64,000 nucleotides of DNA from Arenicella xantha (GTDB lineage Bacteria > Pseudomonadota > Gammaproteobacteria > Arenicellales > Arenicellaceae). The notes below the pieces were generated by a model. The model was given only the letters and a program-made list of their open reading frames with translations. It had not been told where the DNA came from and ran no database searches. Below are positions 8,933 to 17,622 of the stretch, one piece after another. A program made the translations under genes and the position numbers. The stretch covers positions 666,206 through 730,205 of the forward strand of contig NZ_QNRT01000002.1 of the NCBI RefSeq assembly GCF_003315245.1, written 5' to 3'. Within the stretch, counting starts at the first letter, position 1. Every line of letters starts with the position of its first letter.

Positions 8933-9394
8933 ATGACCTCACCACAGCGCCAACTAAACTTTGATGTCTTTGGCGATGCTAAACCGGTATTGCCCAATGA
9001 ATTATCTGAATTTCGCGCCCCCCTGTTTGGCAGCTATGTGCCAGCTGGATTCCCATCACCAGCTATGGACCTGCGGGAGGAATCTTTGGACCTAAATGAA
9101 CTGTGCATCCAAAATCCGAGCACTACTTATTACGTGCGCGCATCAGGCGAATCTATGACCGGTGTAGGCATTCACGATGGCGATGTGTTGGTAGTCGACC
9201 GGTCAATCCGTGCTGTCGATGGCAACATTGTGGTTGCAGCGTTGAATGGTGACTTCACGGTCAAGGTTTTACGCACGTCTCCGGAACTCGTATTAGAACC
9301 ACGTAATGACGCATTCTCCAACATTGAGATCGGTAGCAGTGATGATTTTGACGTGTTTGGCGTTGTAACCTTCGTTATTCATTCGACATTTTGA
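8933..9394 (+). CDS. umuD: UmuD-like S24 self-cleaving protein (orphan)
   Basis: 153 residues. The auto-cleavage site is visible as A38-G39 in YVPAGFPSPA, and the Ser-Lys dyad as S74 (ASGESMTG) and K111 (FTVKVL), with the same 37-residue spacing as S60-K97 of E. coli UmuD. UmuD' is the accessory subunit of DNA polymerase V, acting with UmuC in SOS mutagenesis. No umuC follows: the next gene is a 60-residue unknown. I could not find a convincing LexA box (CTGT-N8-ACAG) upstream. It may partner a umuC elsewhere or act as a stand-alone S24 regulator. Confidence 0.9.
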   Translation: MTSPQRQLNFDVFGDAKPVLPNELSEFRAPLFGSYVPAGFPSPAMDLREESLDLNELCIQNPSTTYYVRASGESMTGVGIHDGDVLVVDRSIRAVDGNIVVAALNGDFTVKVLRTSPELVLEPRNDAFSNIEIGSSDDFDVFGVVTFVIHSTF

Positions 9395-9567
9395 GCTTAC
9401 CTATAAGCCAAGCGGTATAACGGATTCATCATCAAAACTCGGGCATCGCATTTGCCGAAACATGAACCGTTATACGTTAAAACATTTGCTTAAATAGCGT
9501 CATGCACGACTCTTGATTCAATAAGCACTTTTAACATGAACAAAAGCAGTTATGATCGCCCTATCGA

Positions 9568-9590
9568 GAACATAGGACAAGAACATAGGA
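9568..9590. repeat. 13-bp-period tandem repeat before a small gene
   Basis: GAACATAGGA occurs at 9568-9577 and again at 9581-9590. The second copy supplies the AGGAGAT Shine-Dalgarno of the gene starting at 9599, so the duplication offers two purine-rich ribosome sites. Confidence 0.6.
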
Positions 9591-9598
9591 GATTATCC

Positions 9599-9781
9599 AT
9601 GCCACGCAACGGTTCCAAAGAAAAAGCAGATTTTCGTAAACAAATGGCTGACAAAGGCTATTCGCGCATCGCCGTCTACGCCCCTACAAACGCTAAGGAG
9701 CTTCGAGCTGAGATTGTCGAGGTAACCACTCGCATGGTTGAAGAGTACGAAGCAAAGCCTAAAGGAGAGTCCGGACTGTAA
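9599..9781 (+). CDS. Small conserved-looking protein, possible ribbon-helix-helix
   Basis: 60 residues from the ATG at 9599, chosen because AGGAGA lies 7 bp before it; the same frame extends up to 9536 but without a ribosome site. The sequence (MPRNGSKEKADFRKQMADKG, then a YSRIAVYAP strand and NAKELRAEIVEVTTRMVEEY helices) resembles a strand-helix-helix DNA-binding fold. I cannot name the family. No toxin gene is adjacent, so an antitoxin role is not supported. Confidence 0.55.
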   Translation: MPRNGSKEKADFRKQMADKGYSRIAVYAPTNAKELRAEIVEVTTRMVEEYEAKPKGESGL

Positions 9782-9817
9782 AGCCGATAAATTCGGTTTG
9801 AGGCAGCTCGGCCACTC

Positions 9818-10594
9818 TTGAGCAACAGGTCCACTATAGTGAATTCCCTAAAACCTACTGAACTCGCTTACGATCATCACCAAGGTCAGGGACCTTGCGT
9901 GATTTTTTGTGGCGGTTTCAATTCTAGCCGAATGGGCAACAAGGCTGTTGCTCTAGAAGATTATTGTGCAAGCAATGGCCAAGAATATATTCGTTTTGAT
10001 TACCAAGCACACGGAGAATCAGGTGGCGACTTCGGCGATTGCACCATATCGACTTGGCTGGATGACACGCTGTCGATAATAGACTCGGTAGCCGAGAACC
10101 AGTCAGTTGTGCTAATCGGCAGTTCATTCGGTGGATGGCTGGCGCTACTCGCCACACAACGAAGGCCAGAAAAAATAGTTGGCTTAATACTCATCGCCTG
10201 CGCAGTCGATATGACACACTACTACCCTGAGCGACTACGTGGCGTGCCACTGAGCACCGACTCACTCGGGCGCGCTTACTATGCCCTACCGAACCAGTAC
10301 GATGACGAACAAGACTATCGGCTTTATCAAGCAATGATCGAAGACGGCGCCCAGTACCGTTTATTGGAATCAGATGCGGCATTTTCACAGCCCATGCATT
10401 TAATCCATGGGCAAGATGACGATGTTATACCTTGGCAGCGATCACTCGCTATTCTCGATCAGCTAGCGAGCGGAATCGCTTCATTTACCTTGATTAAAAA
10501 CGGCGATCATCGGCTCTCATCGAGCTCGGATTTAAGCGGTATCAATCATTCATTAGCCGACTTATTGGCGACGATCAATGGCTCGTCAGACTAA
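9818..10594 (+). CDS. Alpha/beta hydrolase, ABHD10-like thioesterase/esterase
   Basis: 258 residues if it starts at the TTG at 9818; a GTG at 9839 is equally possible, and neither has a good ribosome site. The nucleophile elbow is GSSFGGW, the oxyanion strand begins CVIFCGGFNS, and the motif YIRFDYQAHGESGG followed later by HGQDDDVIPW and GDHRLSS supplies Asp and His for the triad. The pattern GNKAVALEDYC...IRFDY is close to the ABHD10/mycophenolic acyl-glucuronide esterase group. Likely cytosolic; substrate unknown. Probably not co-transcribed with the small gene 37 bp upstream, but it could be. Confidence 0.83.
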   Translation: MSNRSTIVNSLKPTELAYDHHQGQGPCVIFCGGFNSSRMGNKAVALEDYCASNGQEYIRFDYQAHGESGGDFGDCTISTWLDDTLSIIDSVAENQSVVLIGSSFGGWLALLATQRRPEKIVGLILIACAVDMTHYYPERLRGVPLSTDSLGRAYYALPNQYDDEQDYRLYQAMIEDGAQYRLLESDAAFSQPMHLIHGQDDDVIPWQRSLAILDQLASGIASFTLIKNGDHRLSSSSDLSGINHSLADLLATINGSSD

Positions 10595-10612
10595 GCTTCG
10601 TTACTGACATTT

Positions 10613-10647
10613 ATCGCAATGTAAGTCACCATAGTAATCATTGCGAT
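10613..10647. terminator. Hairpin after the hydrolase gene
   Basis: Arms ATCGCAATG (10613-10621) and CATTGCGAT (10639-10647), 17-nt loop, 18 bp after the hydrolase stop. No strong T-run follows, so it may be a weak terminator or an mRNA 3' stabiliser. The rest of 10648-10890 holds nothing I recognise. Confidence 0.4.
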
Positions 10648-10890
10648 AGTTACATTGAATGGTTCGACTCTGTGAGTTTATAAGTGACTGAAAGAATTGT
10701 TTTAGAGTGGTCATAGTAAAGTCCTAAATAAGTTGTAGAACGACAGTCTCGCACTTTATTGCCGCCTTCCACACTGGGGAATATCGAACCTCACGATCTA
10801 AAAAACTCATCATTTGCGACTCGTGTTACTAATTAGGGCTATCACTGGCGATCAGATGAAACTAACAATCACTATTCACTGTGCCGATTT

Positions 10891-11667
10891 CTAACGTATG
10901 CCACGCGCTGTTTTGCGCTTAGCAAGCGAGTACAATTTACCCAGACCACGCAGCCGCCACCGCGGCATACTAGGACGCTCTAGGCTCTCACCGACCATTA
11001 GCAACATCACCGCAACCATCGCCAACCCATGCAGCTGTAGCAGCATCAGTGGCAATGCCATTAATGCCCAACATGAACCAACACACCAGAATCCATGTCT
11101 TAGGCCAAACCGCACGGCATCGATATCAACAGCAAAACCATGAGCACGCAGCTCGCTATGCTCGTGATTGCGATTTAAACAGCGCTGCTTAATCGGCGAA
11201 CATTGCCAGATAAACGCTATTAGAATACCCATTGCAACAAGCCAATAACTCTGCGACAGCAACACCGCTAAGCTCGCGACCAAAAGGTGGATCAGCGTGC
11301 CCGCAACTAACCACACAACGCTGTAACCAAGGCAAAACAACATAATCGAGCGGGCGCGTCGTTGCTTGAAACTTCGTTCATAGACATGCTGAATTGGGCT
11401 AACCAGCGTCGGTAACATCATCGCAAGCAACATTAAGAACCATGATTTGGTATTCGATATAGATACGATATCAGCGACAATCTGCGTAAAGGACGCCATC
11501 ATAAATTGACGCGCGACTGCCCCTGTTTGGCACCAATCTGCGTGAAAAGCAGTGCTTTGCGAGGCACCGCCAGACAGCCAACCGATTAACAGCAGGGACC
11601 ACGCAACTGCGCTGGCCCCCACTACACTAGTCACTATCTGTCGATATACACGAATGTGTTCACTCAC
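10891..11667 (-). CDS. DUF2182 membrane protein, probable copper-delivery partner of tyrosinase
   Basis: 258 residues with about six transmembrane helices. The family marker MLLAMMLPTLVSPIQ is present at residues about 77-91, as in DUF2182 proteins that are thought to bind metal in the membrane. The GTG start (11667) overlaps the tyrosinase stop by four bases (GTGA), so translation is coupled. The tight link to a copper oxidase suggests that it helps insert copper; the direct evidence is only gene order and the family annotation. Confidence 0.82.
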   Translation of the reverse strand: MSEHIRVYRQIVTSVVGASAVAWSLLLIGWLSGGASQSTAFHADWCQTGAVARQFMMASFTQIVADIVSISNTKSWFLMLLAMMLPTLVSPIQHVYERSFKQRRARSIMLFCLGYSVVWLVAGTLIHLLVASLAVLLSQSYWLVAMGILIAFIWQCSPIKQRCLNRNHEHSELRAHGFAVDIDAVRFGLRHGFWCVGSCWALMALPLMLLQLHGLAMVAVMLLMVGESLERPSMPRWRLRGLGKLYSLAKRKTARGIR

Positions 11668-13199
11668 AGATTCCCTTCACGATAAATACTAATTCGACCA
11701 ACACTTAACTCTGCTTCTGCAGCTACACCTCGCTCAGGCAGGATTTGCACATCCAAAGCATCGACGTCTAGTGCGTTATCTAAATGCAAGGTGTCGATAA
11801 TGCTTGTAATGTCGACCTCAAGCGTCAGCCCTGATCCTCCGTGCTCACCGTCTTTCATACTCGCTCGGCGTAAACCAAACAGCGCCACTGAGCCCGCAGG
11901 GCTGCCATTCACAAACACGTTTAACTTATTCGCATCACGTGTGCCGCGCACATTTTCGAGCTGCAAGTACGCGCGGTTCGGCGGCGCACTAGCCGAGGCT
12001 GCCGCAAAACTCGAAAGCATCTTATTCCGAGCACCGGAGTCGAGTTTGACTGAAGCTCGGAGTCCAGAACTTTCGATTTTCTGCCGACCGTCTTGAGCAC
12101 CAAGTAATTCGGAATCGCTGTCGCTATTATCTGCCATAAGAACTGCCTCTGAAAATTCAACACCAAATTGAGCCATGCGTTTGGTACTTGGCAAGGTTGC
12201 GCTAACTGGCTGAGCAGCCTCAGCGCTGAGCCCAGCATAGGTATAGTCAACCTTCGCCATATCGTCAACCTCCTGCGGAGTGTAAACCCATGGCGTGGCT
12301 CCCGGCTTCGGCATAATGAAACCACGCTCACCAGCGGCCGCCGGACCTTGCAGCCATTTGTCCGATGTTGGGTTCACATTACCACTCGCGTTCCATACCG
12401 CCCACATTCGGTCAATATTAGCGTGATGCAAATAGAATATTGGGTCGAGAGCCGCAATACCAGGGTCCGACATAAGCCCCCAGAGACTCCCATCCGGCGC
12501 TTCACCACCAACATCGACGTGCACTTGGTTATGCGGATTGCTTTCAAGATTTCCCGACTGCCGGCCGTTGTGCGAGAACCCAGTCTCAGGTCCACCAAAC
12601 CCTGGGCGCGGTGTATTAATATTACTTCCAGTAAATAGATCATTGCTCATGCATTGTCTTGATACCGGTGGAATTGGAATATAGATGTCTGCATCGCCCT
12701 GTGGGCCATAACGTGCGGTAACAAACAAAGGGTTTGGCGTTGCGTCCGGCAAGGTTCGCTGTTGGAAAGCTGGTGGCATTTTGTACTCAGCGCCCGCACC
12801 TAAATAATTCCAATAAGGTAACGCCCAATTCTTTGGCCCGCCGAGCCCAATAATCGCTTCTCGAAGCTGTTGTTCAAGCGCAATCAAATAGCCGCGATGC
12901 CACGGTAAAAAGTACCAGCTCTGGTGCTGACACTGATTCCAGTAAGTATCATAAACAGCTTGCGATGGCAGCGGCGATGTGGGAACCGCTGGTGTCGGCG
13001 GAATGTAGGCCCAACCCGGATAACCTCGTTGCGGCGTGTAAACATACTCACCGTGAATAGCGGCAAAAAACCACCAACTGTTTGGATCATCTAGACTGCG
13101 CGACTGCATCACACCAACCCCTTTTGCATACCAAAATAGATCGCTGTTCTCGAAGGTTCCGTTATGGTCCCATGCGTTTGATCGAGTGTAGTTCGACAT
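11664..13199 (-). CDS. Tyrosinase-family type 3 copper oxidase
   Basis: About 511 residues from the ATG at 13199 (MSNYTRSNAWDH), preceded by GGAG; an upstream in-frame start at 13394 adds 65 implausible residues. CuA ligands are seen in AAIHGEY, NQCQHQSWY and LPWHRGY, CuB ligands in NPHNQVHVD and FYLHHANIDRMW. The C-terminal 100 residues form a beta domain (LQLENVRGTRDANKLNVFVN) as in plant polyphenol-oxidase-like enzymes. No signal peptide is obvious. It would oxidise phenols or catechols to quinones, perhaps for melanin-like pigment or degradation of aromatic compounds. The DUF2182 gene is coupled downstream. Confidence 0.92.
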   Translation of the reverse strand: MSNYTRSNAWDHNGTFENSDLFWYAKGVGVMQSRSLDDPNSWWFFAAIHGEYVYTPQRGYPGWAYIPPTPAVPTSPLPSQAVYDTYWNQCQHQSWYFLPWHRGYLIALEQQLREAIIGLGGPKNWALPYWNYLGAGAEYKMPPAFQQRTLPDATPNPLFVTARYGPQGDADIYIPIPPVSRQCMSNDLFTGSNINTPRPGFGGPETGFSHNGRQSGNLESNPHNQVHVDVGGEAPDGSLWGLMSDPGIAALDPIFYLHHANIDRMWAVWNASGNVNPTSDKWLQGPAAAGERGFIMPKPGATPWVYTPQEVDDMAKVDYTYAGLSAEAAQPVSATLPSTKRMAQFGVEFSEAVLMADNSDSDSELLGAQDGRQKIESSGLRASVKLDSGARNKMLSSFAAASASAPPNRAYLQLENVRGTRDANKLNVFVNGSPAGSVALFGLRRASMKDGEHGGSGLTLEVDITSIIDTLHLDNALDVDALDVQILPERGVAAEAELSVGRISIYREGNL

Positions 13200-13604
13200 A
13201 ATATTCCATTCTCCTTGGTCAGTTAAAAACCAGCTAATTGCTGATTCAATCAGTTCACTGGAGGAGAAATGCGTAAAACTTACGCTCCTAGACCAAATCA
13301 CTCGCAACCAACACCCAATGCCATCGCTGTTATCCACACGATAGCTGGTGTATGTAACGTATCCCCCCAGATAAACGACTACGAGCAGGTTCATTCGCTC
13401 GACTAATTTACATTAGCCCATGCACTAGATCATACGCAATTGGACTAATGTCTAATTATCACACTCCTTGTGATATTTGAGCATGTAGCTAGCAAGCGCG
13501 CGTGCAATCACCTACTAACAATATTGAAACCACTAAGCAAAAGCTGTTAGTGTAATTCGCTTAGAGAACGGCTCTATAGCCGCTCCATCAATCAACAGCT
13601 ATAG

Positions 13605-14318
13605 GTGATTCGCATCAAAAAACTCCTCCTAATCGGACTCTTACTAATCGCTCTTGTCGCCCTAGGTGCAACACTATTTTTCAATAAACTCGATGGCCTA
13701 ATAGCCGATGCTATTAAGACCGAAGGCACCTTGACGCTTGGTGTTGCGGTGGATGTAGGCCGCGTATCGACCGACCTTAAACAGGGTTCAGCCTCGGTGT
13801 TTGACCTAACCATCGCCAATCCGAACGGCTTTAGCAAACAGTCCGCATTTACCGCAGCTCATCTTGAGGCGGTGGTGAACTATCAAGAGCAGAGCATTGA
13901 CTCAATCAGCATCAATGAACCGACAATTTATGCGGAGCTCATTGGCAGTAACAATAACTTTCAAGCATTATTGGAGAATATGCCTCCAGCATCACCGACA
14001 GATGCGTCGTCAGCGAACTCAGATGATCAAATCATTCTATCGATTAAAAAAATCGAAATCACCAGAGGGACTATCAACTTAAATATCATTGAGCCCGAAC
14101 TAGGCGAACGCCAATTCGTGATGGACGACTTAGTAATGCGAGATCTACATGGCAATATTGATCAACTTGGTGATGAAATCCTAAGTCGCTTAAGTCAGCA
14201 TGTGTCCGGGCAAGTCTCGCGGTACGCCCAAGATCAACTTAAGGCCAGCGCAAAAGATAAGATTAAACAAAAGCTTGAAGAAAAATTGGGCGATAAACTA
14301 AAGGGGCTCGGACTCTAG
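13605..14318 (+). CDS. AsmA-like / DUF748-like membrane-anchored periplasmic protein
   Basis: 237 residues from a GTG at 13605. It has an N-terminal anchor (KKLLLIGLLLIALVALGATLF), then a beta-rich domain: VDVGRVSTDLKQGSASVFDLTIANPNGF followed by repeated INEPTIYAEL-type strands. This resembles short AsmA/DUF748 proteins, which hold lipid-transfer-like beta folds facing the periplasm. The C-terminal 60 residues are charged and helical (KDKIKQKLEEKLGDKLKGL). No weight can be put on a specific function. It appears monocistronic, with a terminator-like hairpin beyond it. Confidence 0.6.
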   Translation: MIRIKKLLLIGLLLIALVALGATLFFNKLDGLIADAIKTEGTLTLGVAVDVGRVSTDLKQGSASVFDLTIANPNGFSKQSAFTAAHLEAVVNYQEQSIDSISINEPTIYAELIGSNNNFQALLENMPPASPTDASSANSDDQIILSIKKIEITRGTINLNIIEPELGERQFVMDDLVMRDLHGNIDQLGDEILSRLSQHVSGQVSRYAQDQLKASAKDKIKQKLEEKLGDKLKGLGL

Positions 14319-14413
14319 AGCAGGCTGATATTCCCAGACCGGTTGAATCGGCGAACAACAAGTACCCTCAGGAGATCCAGCCGAATCGCTATCGAAAAAG
14401 CTCTCGAGAGGAC

Positions 14414-14441
14414 AGGCCACAGTTGTTAGGCCACAGTTGTT
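14414..14441. repeat. Perfect 14-bp tandem duplication
   Basis: AGGCCACAGTTGTT is repeated head to tail at 14414-14427 and 14428-14441, followed by a degraded third copy (CCACAGTTAGGCC, 14456-14468). It lies between convergent genes. Confidence 0.75.
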
Positions 14442-14470
14442 TGGACAGAGTTAAACCACAGTTAGGCCAT

Positions 14471-14507
14471 AAAAAATGCCTCCGCCCAAAATTGGGTCGG
14501 AGGCATT
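14471..14507 (-). terminator. Rho-independent terminator of the MHYT gene
   Basis: A 10-bp stem AATGCCTCCG (14475-14484) with CGGAGGCATT (14498-14507), extended by a CCC/GGG pair inside the loop. Read on the minus strand, the stem is followed by six T (14476-14471), the standard intrinsic terminator. It lies 77 bp beyond the MHYT stop. Confidence 0.8.
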
Positions 14508-14583
14508 AATTTATCAAATCATGAAGCTTATTAGCGCCAGTTAAGCACCGCTTTCGTGATCTAACTCCTCAGTAAAAAACTGA

Positions 14584-15318
14584 CTAGAATACGAGTTTTT
14601 TAGTCTTAGGAGCATTGCGTGATGCAATAAACAGCAACAACCCCATTAGCGCGGCAGTCACTACGAAAATCGTAATCGACGAACCGTACGACGAGCCACC
14701 TGAGGCGGCCATCTCTGCCATTGGAGTAGTCGCTGTCATCTTCATGGCGGCCATTCCGGTATAGTGCATGCCACATACCGCCAAGCCCATTACAAACGCA
14801 CTACCAATACGTTGGGCAGAGCCACGTAGGTTGAATGCAAGCCATAAAGCCGCGATCGCAGCAACCACAGCAATAATCAAAGACAGGGTAAATAGCACCG
14901 TGTCATACGAAACGGTCGCAGGCATGTTCATCGACGCCATACCGGTGTAATGCATGGCAGCCACACCCATTCCAGTGATCGCACCACCGACCAACAACTT
15001 CACTGTGCTTGAAGCACCACGACCTACAATAAATAAGCCGATTCCAACAAAAATTACGGCAAGAAGCATCGACACTATAGTCAATCCTAAGTCGTAGCTA
15101 ACAGGCATTTGCATGTCAACGGCCATCATACCAATATAGTGCATTGACCAAATCGCTCCACCAATTGCGACAGCGGCCATACCTAACCACATCATCAGGT
15201 CACGACCTGGTTTTGCCTTCGGAATTCGAATAGCCAAATTTAGTCCAGTGTATGAACCAAATACGGCAATCGCGTAAGAGACCAGAACTAAGGTCCAGTC
15301 ATATTGTGCTTCTATCAT
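14584..15318 (-). CDS. Stand-alone MHYT-domain membrane sensor
   Basis: 244 residues, essentially only the seven-helix MHYT sensor domain. The three repeated motifs are visible: MHYIGMMAVDM, MHYTGMASMNM and MHYTGMAAMKM. MHYT domains are proposed to bind copper through Met and His and to sense oxygen, CO or NO. Most are fused to GGDEF/EAL or kinase outputs; this one has none, so it must signal through a partner. It is the last gene before the terminator in a minus-strand signalling island with V4R, Roadblock, GTPase and BLUF proteins, though the gap of about 490 bp further upstream may separate two units. Confidence 0.92.
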   Translation of the reverse strand: MIEAQYDWTLVLVSYAIAVFGSYTGLNLAIRIPKAKPGRDLMMWLGMAAVAIGGAIWSMHYIGMMAVDMQMPVSYDLGLTIVSMLLAVIFVGIGLFIVGRGASSTVKLLVGGAITGMGVAAMHYTGMASMNMPATVSYDTVLFTLSLIIAVVAAIAALWLAFNLRGSAQRIGSAFVMGLAVCGMHYTGMAAMKMTATTPMAEMAASGGSSYGSSITIFVVTAALMGLLLFIASRNAPKTKKLVF

Positions 15319-15393
15319 GTTGTATTACCCCTAATATTTTGATGTTAATTTGTTCAGGCAACGATTCGAAAACCACTGCGCAATAAGTGTTTG

Positions 15394-16164
15394 TTATACG
15401 TCGATAAAGAAAGTGCAGTCATTATTGGTTTCCGATCCGCAATTGGTTTCGCTCACCTCGCATTGCCCAACTGCAGGATTACTACCAAGAAAACCAGATA
15501 TATAGCCAGCCACAAACTCGCAGCAAACCGGGTCTGAACTTTTATCCGCGCAGAACGGGCAGTTCATTAGCACCACAGACTGCTCATCCGTTTCCACCTT
15601 GCAGAACTCTTTAAGTGCTGGTCGCAATTCACGACTCAATGCTTTGGATATCTTTAGCGGGCTGCCCAAGTCGTAGTCACGCTGATAAATTCCAGCACCA
15701 ACCTTACTTCCCAACGTGCGCAGTCGCTCGTTGCGAACATCACTTTCCAATGAAGCTGCATAGCTTTTAACAATGGGCACGATTTTGGGATATTTTTCAC
15801 CAATCTTAGCCAACACTCGCTTCTCTTCAGCAATGCTGACCGGGTCAGCCGACGCCGATGTATTACTCGGTGTAGCGCCGGACGACTGAGTACCAGATTT
15901 AGAGCTAGACTTAGCGCCAGATTTAGACTCGGCAAATTTAATCTTCAATAAAGTGCAACCCTCGATGGAACTCAAGTCCTCGATGATCGTATCTTGCGGC
16001 TTTCCTGACATACTCTCGGCAACCACGTAGATTACGTGCCCGCCCTTTTTAGAGGGCTCTTGTCGTTGCGACATAAGTCGATAATCAGCCTTAATTAAAT
16101 AGGAGACTACTTTGACCAGCCGAATGCTGTCAGACGCCGTCTCGAGCGCACATGAAAATTTCAC
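15394..16164 (-). CDS. V4R-like (4-vinyl reductase domain) small-molecule/metal-binding sensor
   Basis: 256 residues from a GTG at 16164 (an ATG at 16074 is the alternative start). It has a short N-terminal domain, a Ser-rich low-complexity linker (about residues 80-105), and a C-terminal Cys-rich domain: LRPALKEFCK, NCPFCAD, CCEFVAGYISGFLG, then ETNCGSETNNDCTFFI. This arrangement resembles V4R domains, in which Cys/His coordinate a metal beside a ligand pocket. V4R proteins are often found with Roadblock and GTPase genes. The ligand is unknown. It is 76 bp upstream of the MHYT gene on the same strand and may be co-transcribed with it. Confidence 0.62.
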   Translation of the reverse strand: MKFSCALETASDSIRLVKVVSYLIKADYRLMSQRQEPSKKGGHVIYVVAESMSGKPQDTIIEDLSSIEGCTLLKIKFAESKSGAKSSSKSGTQSSGATPSNTSASADPVSIAEEKRVLAKIGEKYPKIVPIVKSYAASLESDVRNERLRTLGSKVGAGIYQRDYDLGSPLKISKALSRELRPALKEFCKVETDEQSVVLMNCPFCADKSSDPVCCEFVAGYISGFLGSNPAVGQCEVSETNCGSETNNDCTFFIDV

Positions 16165-16651
16165 TTTATTAGCCTATATATTGATACTTAACCCCGACCA
16201 CTCATTAACCAATCCTAGTTATGAGCACCTGTGCGGGCGGATGTTATACGAATAAATAAATGGCGCTAGTACTTTTCAATCGATTTTAAGTTTTTTTACA
16301 ATCACTCTCTGTCATGCGTCAAGCAACTACGCTAAATATCGGTTTTTAAAAGGAATATGACCTCAGCGATGACATGCGCTGCGTTAATTTTTATAGTAAA
16401 GCACACGTTCGACCCAGCTAAATTTAGTAGTAAAATCGATTCTTAATCGCTAGACCGGCCCTAGATTTTCCAGCAATCGCACTAAACAAAAATCCTAATT
16501 CACCTTCTACCTATGAACAGTCAAATGTCCGACCATCGGCCACACTCATCTGTTCTGTACAGCAAACTTTTACCGCACAATTAAGCCGAACAGTCCAACT
16601 CATGTTTGCTCTAGTAGTGACAGCTCAGCGACCTAAATTGCTCGACTAACA
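16165..16651. other. Intergenic stretch inside the signalling island
   Basis: 487 bp with no supported gene on either strand. It is A/T-rich near 16255-16330 and probably carries the promoter of the V4R-MHYT unit. I see no repeat or hairpin worth naming. Confidence 0.5.
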
Positions 16652-17059
16652 CTAGGCGATTTTAGCCAACGCTTGAGCCAGTCGCATCACCGCAAATCGA
16701 GCATTTGCTAACTGCATTGATGATTTAGCCGCCAATGTCAGAACACAAGGTTTACCCACCAACATACAACTCAAAAACAAAATATTACCGTTGGCGGTCT
16801 CAATCGTAGTGGTTTGTGATTCGACCAGCATGATTTGCCGAGATGCTGAATCGCTAAGCGAGCCAATGGTACTGGCAATCGCTGACACTTTATCGGCTTC
16901 AACGCTTAATGTTTCAGACGCGAACGATCTAATATTGAAACCATCGGCCGTGCACAGGCTAACTAGGAATATTTCCTGTGAGTTGACACAAACTGATTTC
17001 AACATCTCTGAAACTTCGGCCATAACTCGGTCGTCGAAAAAACTATTCTCCACATTCAT
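16652..17059 (-). CDS. Roadblock/LC7-domain protein
   Basis: 135 residues, one Roadblock/LC7 fold: helix (DDRVMAEVSEMLKSV), strand EIFLVSLCTADGFNIRSF, helix with ADKVSAIASTIGSLSDSAS, strands QTTTIETANGNILFLSCM and KPCVLTLAA, final helix. In bacteria such proteins (MglB-like) bind small GTPases and act as GAPs or scaffolds. It is 5 bp downstream of the GTPase gene, so the two are co-translated and very likely partners. Confidence 0.85.
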   Translation of the reverse strand: MNVENSFFDDRVMAEVSEMLKSVCVNSQEIFLVSLCTADGFNIRSFASETLSVEADKVSAIASTIGSLSDSASRQIMLVESQTTTIETANGNILFLSCMLVGKPCVLTLAAKSSMQLANARFAVMRLAQALAKIA

Positions 17060-17064
17060 TGAAT

Positions 17065-17622
17065 TCAGCTAACTCCTAACTGTTTAGTATTCTGATATCG
17101 GCTAATTGCATTGAGAGCCACAAGCACCATCATAGCTGAATTTTTATCTCTAGCATCGATATGCAATACCGGCGCGTTGACCCCATGGCCTTGTAACGCG
17201 GAACGCATTTCAACACCAAGTGCATGCAACTCTTTTGCGTTAGCATTCTCGCTGTGCGTAATCGCCGCAACCACGCTGGTGTTACGATTGGCAGGATCGA
17301 AAAAAGTCAGCAAACGATCCAGTTGATCTAAGTCCGGCGACTCGTCGAGGGTCACTAACAACACCAAACCCCACAACGATTCATTGACCATGTCCCACAG
17401 AAAGGAATAGCGCTCTTGACCTGGCACACCATACAAGCCAAGCGCAGCGTCATCACTTAAACTAATACGCCCGTAGTCAATACCAACGGTGGTGAACTGT
17501 TTACCTATATCAATACTCGACTCGACCTCAGTCTGCAGTGGGTTAATCTCGCTCAGGGTCTGCACTAATTGGGTCTTGCCCGAGCCGACTTCACCTATTA
17601 TGGCCAATTTTTTATAACTCAT
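17065..17622 (-). CDS. Small Ras-like GTPase of the bacterial Roadblock-associated family
   Basis: 185 residues from the ATG at 17622, chosen for its GGGG ribosome site 7 bp upstream. Walker A is GEVGSGKT (residues 10-17); switch I includes FTTVGIDYG with its Thr; switch II is [11 protein letters not shown], where the usual DxxG Asp is replaced (GVPGQ), as in COG2229-type GTPases. A canonical NKxD motif is missing (THSENAN instead), so guanine specificity is not assured. Its start overlaps the BLUF gene by 11 bp, giving translational coupling between a light-sensor-type protein and the GTPase. Confidence 0.85.
   Translation of the reverse strand: MSYKKLAIIGEVGSGKTQLVQTLSEINPLQTEVESSIDIGKQFTTVGIDYGRISLSDDAALGLYGVPGQERYSFLWDMVNESLWGLVLLVTLDESPDLDQLDRLLTFFDPANRNTSVVAAITHSENANAKELHALGVEMRSALQGHGVNAPVLHIDARDKNSAMMVLVALNAISRYQNTKQLGVS

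Noticed and set aside
12168-12643. Long frames inside the tyrosinase gene on both strands
   Set aside because: They are shadows of the well-supported copper oxidase frame.
13200-13394. N-terminal extension of the tyrosinase
   Set aside because: The extension lacks homology to the family and a ribosome site; the ATG at 13199 is preceded by GGAG.
14584-15318. MHYT protein as a GGDEF/EAL cyclic-di-GMP enzyme
   Set aside because: The protein ends just after the third MHYT repeat and has no output domain.
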